From an uncultured Gammaproteobacteria bacterium (GTDB taxonomy: Bacteria; Pseudomonadota; Gammaproteobacteria; GCA-2729495): a stretch of DNA of 24,397 nt. The notes under the pieces are model-generated. The model saw nothing but the letters and a program-made list of their open reading frames with translations. It had not been told where the DNA came from and ran no database searches. Within the stretch, counting starts at the first letter, position 1. Every line of letters begins with the position of its first letter. The position numbers were made by a program, and so were the translations under genes. The DNA is taken from positions 1-24,397 of the forward strand of contig CAMYJV010000038.1 in assembly GCA_947258805.1 (NCBI GenBank). Direction: 5' to 3'. This document shows, in pieces, positions 7,674-14,875 of the stretch.

Positions 7674-8067
7674 GCGATTTACCCTGGCTATAGCCTTGAG
7701 CCTGATGCTGGCCGTGCCGGCCCAGGCCCAGACACCCCAGGAGCTGCAGACCATGCAGACCTTCCTCGAGATCATGACCAGCTACTTCGCCATCATCGAG
7801 GCCACGCACGACGTGAGTTCGAGCGAGGAGAAAGCTGCCATCATGCAGATGCAGAAGATCCAGGAGATCTACGAACAGCGCGGCGAAAAGGTGCGCTCGG
7901 TGGAAGTCTTGCGCGCGGTGCTGAAAGACAGCCGCAATCCCACTATTCGCAATGCCGCCTACATGCTGATGGGCGATACGCTGAAGGAAGCCGGCCGTGC
8001 CGACGAGGCGCTGGCGCTGTTGCAGCAGGGTCTGCAGGAGAACATCAACGCGGCGGATTCTCGATGA
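7660..8067 (+). CDS. Secreted helical-repeat (TPR-like) protein of the sigma-factor operon
   Basis: 135 residues with a clean Sec signal (MTTLKRFTLAIALSLMLAVP, cleavage predicted after AQA at 23). The mature part is all helix-like: a Met/Gln-rich segment (QELQTMQTFLEIMTSY) with a cluster of acidic residues, then repeat-like helices, IQEIYEQRGEKVRSVEVLRAV and NAAYMLMGDTLKEAGRADEA, which resemble TPR pairs. I do not recognise a named family. Its place as third gene with a 14-base overlap suggests it works with the sigma / membrane protein pair, perhaps as a periplasmic sensor or as the protein they control. AGGAGA lies upstream of the ATG. Confidence 0.75.
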   Translation: MTTLKRFTLAIALSLMLAVPAQAQTPQELQTMQTFLEIMTSYFAIIEATHDVSSSEEKAAIMQMQKIQEIYEQRGEKVRSVEVLRAVLKDSRNPTIRNAAYMLMGDTLKEAGRADEALALLQQGLQENINAADSR

Positions 8068-8084
8068 CGCTGCCAGCTCTTTCC

Positions 8085-8107
8085 GGTGGGAGCGGCTTCA
8101 GCCGCGA
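8085..8107 (+). repeat. REP-type palindromic repeat, copy 1
   Basis: GGTGGGAGCGGCTTCAGCC followed by GCGA. A conserved GTGGGA head is followed by a stem GCGGCT-TC-AGCCGC. It lies 18 bases after the stop of the secreted helical protein. A 23-base copy differing at one base occurs at 9652-9674. Head-plus-stem elements of this kind are REP sequences spread by RAYT transposases in gammaproteobacteria. Confidence 0.75.
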
Positions 8108-8159
8108 CAGGCCCTGCCCGGAGCCGGGGAGTGCGGTGTTTGGCGCTGTTGTGTCAGCC

Positions 8160-8188
8160 AAAAAAAGGGCCGGCAAAAGCCGGCCCTT
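8160..8188 (-). terminator. Rho-independent terminator of the outer-membrane barrel gene
   Basis: AAGGGCCGGC-AAAA-GCCGGCCCTT is a perfect ten-base-pair stem with a four-base loop, flanked on its left by a run of seven A (8160-8166). Read on the minus strand this is a strong GC stem followed by a T-run, lying 28 bases past the stop of the gene at 8217. On the plus strand no T-run follows. Confidence 0.88.
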
Positions 8189-8216
8189 CGGTCTCTTCAA
8201 CTGAGCGTGTGAGCGC

Positions 8217-8810
8217 TTAGTTGCCGATCTCGGTCTTCCAGAAGAAGTTGATTTCGGCAGAGTAGAGATCAGCACCGTCGGTGTCGTACCAGACCAGCTC
8301 TGGCTGGATAATGAAGCGGCCGATCTGCGTGGCACCGCCGAAGCTGAGATACAGGCCGTCGTCGTCGTCGTTGACGTTCGACAGCGACGCAAGAGCGCCG
8401 TCGAAGTCGAATTCGGTGTCAAAGCTGTAGTAGCCGGCGCCACCAATGACCGCGATGCGGCCCGTGATCGGGTAGCCGCCGCTCAGGCCCACCGTGAACC
8501 CGTCAACTTCCACGTCTGCGCTCACGTTGCCGACTCCCGACACATTGCCGCCTACGGAGAACTCACCCAGGTACTTGTAGCGGGCGTTCACGCCGAAGTA
8601 GTTCAGGAACTGCCAGCCGACCGTGACGCTGCCGCCGATATCGTCATCGTCGTCCAGGTCGTCCACGTCCAGGTTCGAATAGCTGCCACCGGCACCGAAC
8701 CACAGGCCGTTCTTAAAGATGCGTGTATCCAGGGGATCGTTTGAACTCTGGGCCATGGCAGGCTGGGCGATAAAGGCCAGCGCCACCAGTAAAAATGCTG
8801 TTGCTTTCAT
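8217..8810 (-). CDS. Outer-membrane beta-barrel protein (OmpA/OmpW-like small porin fold)
   Basis: 197 residues with a Sec signal cleaved after AMA at 20. The mature protein alternates short amphipathic strands and turns (LWFGAGGSYSNLDV, VGWQFLNYFGVNARYKYLG, VDGFTVGLSGGYPITG, AVIGGAGYYSFDTEF, LYLSFGGATQIG, FIIQPELVWYDTDGADL, INFFWKT), as in eight-stranded barrels. Two turns are rich in Asp (DDLDDDDD and NVNDDDDG), which might bind divalent cations. The last residue is Asn rather than an aromatic, which is unusual for a BAM substrate. I preferred ATG 8810 to the ATG at 8825 because GGAG is well spaced before 8810. It is probably monocistronic, with its own promoter and terminator. The function is unknown. 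Confidence 0.85.
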   Translation of the reverse strand: MKATAFLLVALAFIAQPAMAQSSNDPLDTRIFKNGLWFGAGGSYSNLDVDDLDDDDDIGGSVTVGWQFLNYFGVNARYKYLGEFSVGGNVSGVGNVSADVEVDGFTVGLSGGYPITGRIAVIGGAGYYSFDTEFDFDGALASLSNVNDDDDGLYLSFGGATQIGRFIIQPELVWYDTDGADLYSAEINFFWKTEIGN

Positions 8811-8856
8811 GCGACAAATCTCCATTAAATTCGCTAAAACCCGTAGCGGGGGCGCG

Positions 8857-8884
8857 ACATTACCACATTGATGCGGTTAATCAA
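8857..8884 (-). promoter_or_regulatory. Candidate sigma-70 promoter of the outer-membrane barrel gene
   Basis: On the minus strand TTGATT (8879-8884) and TAATGT (8857-8862) are separated by 16 bases and lie 47 bases before the ATG at 8810. The rest of the 293 bases between this gene and the lipoprotein gene at 9104 shows an isolated TTGACA at 8984-8989 without a matching -10, and no open frame I would believe. Confidence 0.4.
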
Positions 8885-9103
8885 GACCCTGTCTAAATAA
8901 AATGCAGCGGGGCATTTCCACGACCCGCCCATCGCAGGTGTCTGTCTGGCCCGGCTCAGCAGGTAGCTGAGGTTAAAGCCAACTTGACACCTTCCGTCGG
9001 GCACGGGCTGCCTGGCGGGTCGCTCTTTGCCACCGCGCACGGCCTGGCCGCGGCTTGTTAATATCCGCCCCCCAATCGATTTCGGTGGTTCGGAGAACAA
9101 CCC

Positions 9104-9640
9104 ATGACCAGACTGCGAAGCCCTCTCTGCGTACTCGCCCTGGCCCTTGTTATTGCCGCTTGCGCGAATCCGCTGACTAAAGACATCAACGTGGATTCCC
9201 AGGCCTCGGCCGGTGCGGATTTCGCAGCAGTGAAGACCTACCAGTGGCTCGCTTCGGCGCAGATCCTGAATGACCCGAACGGGCAATGGGAACCCCGCGG
9301 TTTTGACGCGGATGCCGAGATCCGTTTCCTGATCAATCGCGAGTTGCGGAAGCGTAGTATCAGTGAGGTCGAGTCAAATCCCGACGTGTTCGTCGCCTTC
9401 GTGGGCGGTGTCGACATGGACGCGATGGACTGGAAGGTCGATCCGACGACCAAGCTGCAGGTGCTGGCGAACGATCCGGAAGGCGCCCTTGCCGTGATAA
9501 TGATGAATGTAAATACTGGCGACCCGATCTGGGGCGCGGTCGCAAGCGACAAAGTTCAGGGTACGCTCAGTGCCGATGATGCGCGCAAGCGCTTGGACTA
9601 TGCGGTGACGCAGATGTTCAAGCGGTTGCCCAAGTCCTGA
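9104..9640 (+). CDS. DUF4136 lipoprotein
   Basis: 178 residues with a lipoprotein signal: MTRLRSPLC, a hydrophobic core, and a lipobox IAAC with the lipidated Cys at 20. The following residue is Ala, so an outer-membrane location is likely. The domain has the DUF4136 pattern: an early FAAVKTYQWL, a basic amphipathic helix FLINRELRKRSISEVESNPDV region, VFVAFVGGVDMDAMDW, a VIMMNVNTGDPIWGAVASD strand where the family usually has a D-x-x-T-x-x-x-x-W segment, and a C-terminal helix DARKRLDYAVTQMF. The function is unknown for the family. GGAGAA precedes the ATG. The stop is followed after 11 bases by a REP hairpin that could act as terminator. Confidence 0.87.
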   Translation: MTRLRSPLCVLALALVIAACANPLTKDINVDSQASAGADFAAVKTYQWLASAQILNDPNGQWEPRGFDADAEIRFLINRELRKRSISEVESNPDVFVAFVGGVDMDAMDWKVDPTTKLQVLANDPEGALAVIMMNVNTGDPIWGAVASDKVQGTLSADDARKRLDYAVTQMFKRLPKS

Positions 9641-9651
9641 CCGACACCCTT

Positions 9652-9674
9652 GGTGGGAGCGGCTTTAGCCGCGA
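9652..9674 (+). repeat. REP-type palindromic repeat, copy 2, possible terminator
   Basis: GGTGGGAGCGGCTTTAGCC followed by GCGA. It matches 8085-8107 except for T in place of C in the loop, in the same orientation. The stem GCGGCT-TT-AGCCGC is followed by GATTCTTTT, so it may end transcription of the DUF4136 gene. It sits between two convergent genes. Confidence 0.75.
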
Positions 9675-9686
9675 TTCTTTTCCGTC

Positions 9687-10850
9687 TCAGGTTTTGGTCA
9701 GGAACAGCTCCGGCGCTACGCTCGGCGTGTAGGCCGGGAACAGTGAGGCCGCGTTCGGGCTGAACAGGCGCCGTTCCAGCATCTGCACCAGCACGTCGCG
9801 AAGGTCCGTGGTAATCGCCAGGTCTTCGCCCTGGTACAGGTTGCCGGGGCCGAGGCCGGGCCAGGTGCCGGCCACCTGGGCGCCTACAACACCGCCACCG
9901 AGCAGCCACGCACAGCCGCCCGTGCCATGATCGGTGCCGTCGGAGCCATTCTCTGCCGCACGCCGGCCGAACTCCGTCATCACCATCAGCGTCACGTGGT
10001 CCATCGTTGCGCCGAGGTCCGTATGGAAGGCGTTCAACGCCGCGGCGAGGTCGGCCAGCGAGCCCGGCATGACCGCGGGCAGATTCTCATGGTGGTCCCA
10101 CCCGCCGACGTCCACGCACACGACCTCCACGCCGAGGTCGGCCTTGATCAGCTGCGCAGTCTGCAGCAGACCCGAACCGAGCTGGCTTTGCGGATATATT
10201 GCGCCGTTCTCGGGCGGGAACTGTGTCGGGTCGGCGGCCGCAAGTTCGTCGATAGCCGTGAGTGCTGCCTGGGCCACGCCGCTGAAGGGCAGCCCCGGTG
10301 TATAGAGTGCGTCCAGCGTGTCCTGGTAGCTCGTACCGCCCGCATCGCCGATACCGAACTCCTCCAGCGAGTCCACGGCCAGCGGATCATCCGCACCGGC
10401 CAGTGACATCGGCACTGCGCCGCTGATCGCCACCGCGCGGAATGGCCGGTCATCCGCCGACTCCGTGGCGGCGAGGTGGCGGCCGATCCAGCCGGTGCCG
10501 AGAAACTGCTTGTCTGCCGCACCGGACTCCACCAGCGCCTGCGCATCGAAGTGCGAACGCGTGCCGTGGGGCACACCGGTGGCATGCACCACAGCAAGGC
10601 GGCCCATCTGGTATAGCGGCAGCAGTTCGGCGGCGGCCGGGTTCAACCCGAAGAAACCGTCGAGATCGATGGCGCCGCCCTGGTTCGGCGGCAACACGCC
10701 GATGTCCGGGCGCAGGTTGTAGTAGTCGCCGTCGCCGAAGGGAATGACCGAATTCAGGCCGTCGGCTGCCCCGCGCTGGAACACGCAGACCAGGATGTCG
10801 CGCAACCCGGGTCCGCCGGCCGCTTTCAGTTTTAATGGAATGCCTGTCAT
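9687..10850 (-). CDS. DUF1501 protein (sulfatase/alkaline-phosphatase-like fold), no own signal peptide
   Basis: 387 residues of the DUF1501 family: LVCVFQRGAADGLNSVIPFGD near the N-terminus, ATGVPHGTRSHFDAQALVE, VVCVDVGGWDHHENLPAVM, and MTEFGRRAAENGSDGTDHGTGG with the conserved D-H-G. The family is normally exported by Tat and found next to DUF1800. Here the frame upstream of ATG 10850 is closed by a TGA within about 30 bases, so the protein truly begins MTGIPLKLKAAGGPG and has no signal. It starts four bases after the DUF1800 stop, so the two are co-translated. Export together with the partner is possible; otherwise it is cytoplasmic. The biochemical role is unknown. Confidence 0.9.
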   Translation of the reverse strand: MTGIPLKLKAAGGPGLRDILVCVFQRGAADGLNSVIPFGDGDYYNLRPDIGVLPPNQGGAIDLDGFFGLNPAAAELLPLYQMGRLAVVHATGVPHGTRSHFDAQALVESGAADKQFLGTGWIGRHLAATESADDRPFRAVAISGAVPMSLAGADDPLAVDSLEEFGIGDAGGTSYQDTLDALYTPGLPFSGVAQAALTAIDELAAADPTQFPPENGAIYPQSQLGSGLLQTAQLIKADLGVEVVCVDVGGWDHHENLPAVMPGSLADLAAALNAFHTDLGATMDHVTLMVMTEFGRRAAENGSDGTDHGTGGCAWLLGGGVVGAQVAGTWPGLGPGNLYQGEDLAITTDLRDVLVQMLERRLFSPNAASLFPAYTPSVAPELFLTKT

Positions 10851-10854
10851 GTCG

Positions 10855-12411
10855 TCACCGTAACTGGAAGTAGACGGAGCTCACGAGCATGGCCACCACG
10901 AAGGGTGCCAGCGCCGCGACCGTGGGCTGATCGAGGGGTTGCTCTGCGGTTACGCCGAGCTCGGTAACCAGCCAGTCGATAATGGTGTTGCGATCCTCGG
11001 TGGCCAGTTCACGGTTCAATACCGCGGCCGCCGCGCTGTCGACGGTTTCTGCCAGGTTCGTGGCCCCAGCCACCGTGTGATCGAGTGGAAAATACTCCTG
11101 GAACACTGGCACGTTCAGCGCCAATGCTACGCGCCAGCGGTTCAGGAAACCGCTGGTGCTGCCCCAGTAGGGCGCCACGTCCGGGTAGCCGTTCGGCGGT
11201 GTCCAGTAGAAGGGCAGCTGGCTCAGCAGGCTCAGCAGCGCGAAGTACAGTCGGCCGTCGTCCGTCGGCAGGGCCTGGTTCACGTTCAATGCGCGAACCA
11301 GGCCGCCGATGAACTCCATCGGCCGCGCGAGTTTCTGGTCCTGTATGTCCTGGAACTCTACGCCGGCGAACAGCGTGCGCAGCATGGCCACGATGTCGCC
11401 GTCGGTCTGCATGAAGGTGGTCTCGACTGCGCTGACCAGCGACGCCGGCGGATCGTCGCTAATGAAACGGCGGCATAACTTGGTGGCAATGAACGTGGCG
11501 GTGGCAGGGTGGCTGGCCAGCAGGTCCAGCACCGTCTCACCGTCGGTGACACCGCCGCCGGCCGGGATCAGCGTACCGAGCACCGTCTTCAAATCGTTGT
11601 CGTGCAGGAACGGCACAAACTGAAATTCGCCCGTGGTCTGGTTAATGGTCCACCCGGTGAAGCAGCGCGCGACCTCTTTGACATCGTCTTCGGTATAACC
11701 GCCGTCCACGCCCAGCGTGTGCAGCTCCAGTAACTCGCGGGCATAGTTTTCCTGCGGCTCACCGACAAAATTCAGAAAATTGTCCAGGTAATAGAGCATG
11801 GCCGGGCTCTTCGCCGAGGCCTGCAGCAGGTCGCGGAAACTGCCCATCGCGTTGGGCCGGATCACCGCGAAGTCGTCGTAGGGTTTCAGCGCCGGGATGA
11901 TGCCGTTGACCAGGTGGATGCTGAAATGATTGCTCCAGAATTCCACCATCACTTCGTACAGCTGCCGCGGGCTGAAGAATGCGCGGTACATCGTCGCGCC
12001 CACCAGGTCTTCAACAATGTCACCGATGTTGTTCGGGAAACCGGGGTACAGCTGCGCGGGCGTCTGGCTGGCCAGCGGGAAAGTATTCGCGACAGCAGCT
12101 TCAATTGCGGTGTCGTCGATGGCCTGGTAGTTCAGCTGCTGTTCGAGGTAGTCCTCGACGCCAAGGGCATTGATGGCGGCCAGGCTGTCCGGCGACACGC
12201 CGAAACTGGTGCGCCGCAGCGCCTGCACCTCGAAGGACGCGGGCGGCAAGCCGGGGCCACCCAAACCACCGCCACCGCCGCCGCCGCCACCACCGCCGCC
12301 ACCGCAACCAGGCAGCAACGTGGCCAGCGCCGATGCGCCAATCCCGCGGCCCGCCAGCTCCAGAAAGCGGCGCCGGTCCAGTGGGGGAATCAGTTTTGCT
12401 GCGTCTTTCAC
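10855..12411 (-). CDS. DUF1800 protein with Tat signal and poly-glycine linker
   Basis: 518 residues. The start GTG 12411 follows AGGAG with good spacing; an ATG at 12471 would only lengthen the n-region. The Tat signal is seen as DRRRFLELAGRGIG plus a hydrophobic stretch ending LLPGC, so Cys 36 may be lipidated. Thirteen glycines follow (12265-12303). The DUF1800 marks are FWSNHFSIHLVNG, NYARELLELHTLGVDGGY, TEDDVKEVARCFTGWTI, and LARPMEFIGGLVRALN. The family has no firmly known reaction and is nearly always paired with DUF1501, as here with a four-base gap. A periplasmic or membrane-anchored position is inferred from the signal. Confidence 0.9.
   Translation of the reverse strand: MKDAAKLIPPLDRRRFLELAGRGIGASALATLLPGCGGGGGGGGGGGGGLGGPGLPPASFEVQALRRTSFGVSPDSLAAINALGVEDYLEQQLNYQAIDDTAIEAAVANTFPLASQTPAQLYPGFPNNIGDIVEDLVGATMYRAFFSPRQLYEVMVEFWSNHFSIHLVNGIIPALKPYDDFAVIRPNAMGSFRDLLQASAKSPAMLYYLDNFLNFVGEPQENYARELLELHTLGVDGGYTEDDVKEVARCFTGWTINQTTGEFQFVPFLHDNDLKTVLGTLIPAGGGVTDGETVLDLLASHPATATFIATKLCRRFISDDPPASLVSAVETTFMQTDGDIVAMLRTLFAGVEFQDIQDQKLARPMEFIGGLVRALNVNQALPTDDGRLYFALLSLLSQLPFYWTPPNGYPDVAPYWGSTSGFLNRWRVALALNVPVFQEYFPLDHTVAGATNLAETVDSAAAAVLNRELATEDRNTIIDWLVTELGVTAEQPLDQPTVAALAPFVVAMLVSSVYFQLR
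12265..12303 (-). repeat. GGN codon microsatellite encoding thirteen glycines
   Basis: Thirteen consecutive Gly codons directly follow the lipobox-like Cys of the DUF1800 protein. They mix GGT and GGC, so length change in steps of three could lengthen or shorten the linker without breaking the frame. Confidence 0.9.
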
Positions 12412-12750
12412 GGTCACTCCTGTACTCCGTGTTTCATGGCTCAACGATGCTGCGGTCGATCCGTTGACCACGCTGATTCGCGCGCGATCTTATGTTCAGA
12501 AGGCCGCCTGCGCATGGAGGCCACAATGACTGATCAGTGCCGGACGGGAAACCGGCGGCGTCACATCAATCCGGTTCACCTGGTTGTTTAGTGCCCGGAC
12601 AGGTCGGGAGGTTTACCGGGACCCTGAGACGGCCCCGACGCCCGAGTCCATGTCGTGTTGCCGAGTTGGCCCGGCTGTGCGCGGGCGCTTGGTTCGCTGC
12701 CTCTGGCACCGGAAGAGGGACCCGCGCGCGAAGTCGATTAGGATGTCCCC
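12412..12750. other. 339-base gap without a supported gene
   Basis: The gap lies between the divergent DUF1800 and MBL-fold-like genes. A 25-codon frame (12514-12591, METATM-like start with GGAGG inside it) is too short and featureless to call. Long frames crossing the gap on the plus strand are continuations of antisense frames. I see no strong promoter pair: TTGACC at 12464 lacks a well-spaced -10. Confidence 0.5.
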
Positions 12751-13362
12751 ATGCAGGAGATACTCCCGGGCATCTGGCACTGGACCCAGCGGCATCCGCA
12801 GATCGGAGTCGAAGTCAGTTCTTATTACTTCGAGCCGGAGCAGGTGTTGATCGACCCGTTGATCCCGGCGGAGGGCCTGGACTGGTTCACCAGTCGACCG
12901 CCGCTGAATATCTATCTCAGCATTCGTCACCACTACCGGCACTGTGCGGAGTTCGCGGCGCGCTTCGGCTGCCAGGTGTGGTGCGTGGAGCAGGGGATGC
13001 ACGAGTTCGCCGCCGAGCAGCAGGTGCATCCGTTCCGTTTCGGCGACATGCTGCCCGGGGGCGTCAGGTCAATCGAGATCGATTCGCTGTGTCCGGACGA
13101 GGGCGCGCTGTTCATCGCCCGCGAAGGTGGGTGCGTGGTTCTGGGCGATGGTTGCGTTCGCCGGGGCGATGGGCCGCTGCGCTTTGTGTCCGATCGGATG
13201 ATGGGCGAGGAAGCGGCCGGGGTGAAAGCGGGACTGAGGGTCGCTTATGAAAGACTGATCGACGGCTATGAGTTTGATCACCTGCTGTTCAGTCACGGCC
13301 TGCCGTGGCTCGGCGATGGCAGGCAGGCGCTTGCAGAATTCATCTCTCAGCCGGGGCAGTAG
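12751..13362 (+). CDS. MBL-fold-like protein with degenerate metal motif
   Basis: 203 residues. The order of elements follows metallo-beta-lactamase-fold hydrolases: an N-terminal sheet (ILPGIWHWTQRHPQIGVEVSSY), LIDPLIP in place of the usual V-L-I-D-T, YLSIRHHYRHCAEFAARFG where the HxHxDH motif sits, VVLGDGCVRR, and FDHLLFSHGLPWLGDGRQAL with a late His. The motif reads H-H-Y-R-H, so the Asp normally before the last His is Arg. Metal binding may be altered or lost. ATG 12751 has AGGATG upstream but only a modest ribosome site. It is convergent with the small ABM-type gene. The substrate is unknown. Confidence 0.75.
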   Translation: MQEILPGIWHWTQRHPQIGVEVSSYYFEPEQVLIDPLIPAEGLDWFTSRPPLNIYLSIRHHYRHCAEFAARFGCQVWCVEQGMHEFAAEQQVHPFRFGDMLPGGVRSIEIDSLCPDEGALFIAREGGCVVLGDGCVRRGDGPLRFVSDRMMGEEAAGVKAGLRVAYERLIDGYEFDHLLFSHGLPWLGDGRQALAEFISQPGQ

Positions 13363-13399
13363 AGCGGTCGATCCCCGGATTCGGCGCAGGTGCGCGCGG

Positions 13400-13417
13400 T
13401 CCGGGCGTCTGCCCGGA
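13400..13417. terminator. Hairpin between convergent genes, possible terminator
   Basis: TCCGGGC-GTCT-GCCCGGA is a perfect seven-base-pair stem, three bases after the stop of the ABM-type gene on the minus strand and 38 bases after the MBL-fold gene on the plus strand. No T-run follows on either strand, so termination would be weak or need Rho. Confidence 0.4.
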
Positions 13418-13419
13418 TG

Positions 13420-13788
13420 TCAATCGAGCGAGATATCCTCGAAGAATTCGTGGCTGTGATCGGGCAGCAGGTGCGGGATCAGATCCCGGGTGCGCGGCGC
13501 CTGAACGCTCATGGAAAACTGCATTCTGTCGTCAATGCTGTCCCAGGATTCGACGATGACAAACTGAGTGCCGGGATGTTCGTGGGGCGGTTCGGCGTGT
13601 TTCGCGAGCTCTTCTTCGGTAGACCGCGCCCTGACGGCCGCCGCCATTGTTCCGTTCTGGGCGCGGAACATCTTGCGGCCGCGGAAACCCTTCGCCTCTT
13701 TCAGCAGCGGTTCGAGATCCTGGTAGAACTTCGTCACTTCTTCTTCATGGCCCGGCTTGGCGGAGACCTGCACGACATAGTTTTGCAT
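13420..13788 (-). CDS. Antibiotic-biosynthesis-monooxygenase (ABM)-like dimeric alpha/beta-barrel protein
   Basis: 122 residues with the ferredoxin-like ABM layout: strand YVVQVSAKPGHEEEVTKFYQ, helix DLEPLLKEAKGFRG, strand GRKMFRAQNGTMAAAV, and FVIVESWDSIDDRMQFSMS, which matches the E-x-W-x-S strand typical of the fold. The C-terminus HLLPDHSHEFFEDIS is His- and acid-rich. ATG 13788 has GGGAG nine bases upstream; the longer frame to 13881 overlaps the end of the binding-protein gene. It follows the metal-binding-protein gene by 49 bases on the same strand, so it may belong to that operon. The activity is unknown; members range from monooxygenases to haem-degrading proteins and plain stress proteins. 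Confidence 0.75.
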   Translation of the reverse strand: MQNYVVQVSAKPGHEEEVTKFYQDLEPLLKEAKGFRGRKMFRAQNGTMAAAVRARSTEEELAKHAEPPHEHPGTQFVIVESWDSIDDRMQFSMSVQAPRTRDLIPHLLPDHSHEFFEDISLD

Positions 13789-13837
13789 TGTGATCGAGCT
13801 CCCGTTTTGATCAGTAAAGCTGTCGAAAATTGAACGG

Positions 13838-14854
13838 CTAGCCCTGCCCTGGGGCAGAAATCGCGGCCCGCAGGTTGGCAACGTTCTGCCGCATAACGGC
13901 CAGGTAATCGCCCGTGTCCGGCCGGTTACCGCAGGGATCCAGCGCGACGCTGTCGATGTCCATCGCAGCCAATGCCTCCACGCTGTCGGGCATCGGTTCG
14001 CCCTCCCAGATCATCATCTGTGCCGGGTGGCGCAGGAGCTTGTTCGCCAGATCCATCACCTGCTCGTCGCCCGGCATCTCGTCCGGCTCCCAGTGCACCG
14101 AGATGCCGTTGATGTCGTAACGACGCTGCAGGTACTGGTAAACCGGGTGCGAGAACACTACCGGCGTATCGCCCAGCTGCTCGAACAACGCGGTGAGATC
14201 CTGGTCCAGCGCCTGGAGGTCGGCCTGCAGGGACTCGAAACCGGCCGCGAACTCGGCCGCCGCATCGGGCTGCCTGGCGCTCAGCGCATCACGAATGGCC
14301 GCCGCCTGGGCGATCGCGAGCTGCGGATCCAGCCAGGTCGTGAACGCAATCTGGCCTTCGTGGCTGTGCTCCCCGTCCGGGCCGTGGCTGTGCGTTGCCT
14401 CGTCCTCCGCCATGACGTAGCGGTCGGCGAAACTCTCCGACGTATTGACAAGGCGGTCTTCCGGCAGCGAGACCAGCCTGGTCCAGCCCGCATAGCCCGC
14501 TCCGTTCAGCAGGATGACATCCGCCTTCTGGAAGGCGGCGATATCCTGGCCCTCCGGCGCCCAGGCCGCGGGGTCGCCGTCCGGCGGGGCCGGAAACACG
14601 ACTTCGACCCGATCGCCGCCGATGCGCGTGGCGAAATAGGCAAGCGGATAGTTGACGGTGTAGACCGTGAGCCGGTCCGCAACGGCAGGCGCTTCCGTTG
14701 CGGCTGGCGCCGTCGAGGTCGCCTCCGTTGCTGGCGGTGCATCCTGCCCGCAGGCCGCTGCCAGGGCCGCGAGGCCGCCTATCGCGACCGTGCGCCATAG
14801 CCGGAGTCTGCCCAGGAGATGTCCGCGCACTCGAGCATTCGTCACGTTATTCAT
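13838..14854 (-). CDS. ZnuA/AztC-like metal-binding lipoprotein with altered ligands
   Basis: 338 residues, a cluster A-I periplasmic binding protein. The lipobox is LAAAC with Cys 35, followed by an Ala/Thr/Pro linker, then VYTVNYPLAYFATRIGGD. A His-rich loop, THSHGPDGEHSHEGQ, is typical of zinc-uptake proteins. However, the first zinc His of ZnuA (D-P-H-x-Y/E-P) is replaced in DPAAWAPEGQD, and the second (H-x-W-L-D-P) reads FTTWLDP. The third is kept in FSHPVYQYLQRRY, and WEGEP follows near the acidic ligand. GGGGAG lies just before ATG 14854. It sits 21 bases after the AztD-like gene. No ABC permease or ATPase gene is in the window. Confidence 0.85.
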   Translation of the reverse strand: MNNVTNARVRGHLLGRLRLWRTVAIGGLAALAAACGQDAPPATEATSTAPAATEAPAVADRLTVYTVNYPLAYFATRIGGDRVEVVFPAPPDGDPAAWAPEGQDIAAFQKADVILLNGAGYAGWTRLVSLPEDRLVNTSESFADRYVMAEDEATHSHGPDGEHSHEGQIAFTTWLDPQLAIAQAAAIRDALSARQPDAAAEFAAGFESLQADLQALDQDLTALFEQLGDTPVVFSHPVYQYLQRRYDINGISVHWEPDEMPGDEQVMDLANKLLRHPAQMMIWEGEPMPDSVEALAAMDIDSVALDPCGNRPDTGDYLAVMRQNVANLRAAISAPGQG

Positions 14855-14875
14855 TGCAGCTCCCCCCAATCCGGG

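Noticed and set aside
12265..12303. Phase-variable homopolymer
   Set aside because: The tract is a mix of GGT and GGC codons, not a single-base run, so slippage would keep the frame.
11914..12591. Plus-strand open frame of 225 codons
   Set aside because: It is antisense to the DUF1800 gene, including a false Ala/Thr-rich stretch opposite the poly-Gly codons.
12537..13250. Plus-strand open frame of 237 codons
   Set aside because: It overlaps the MBL-fold-like gene out of frame, is Arg/Pro-rich and has no domain; typical of high-GC shadow frames.
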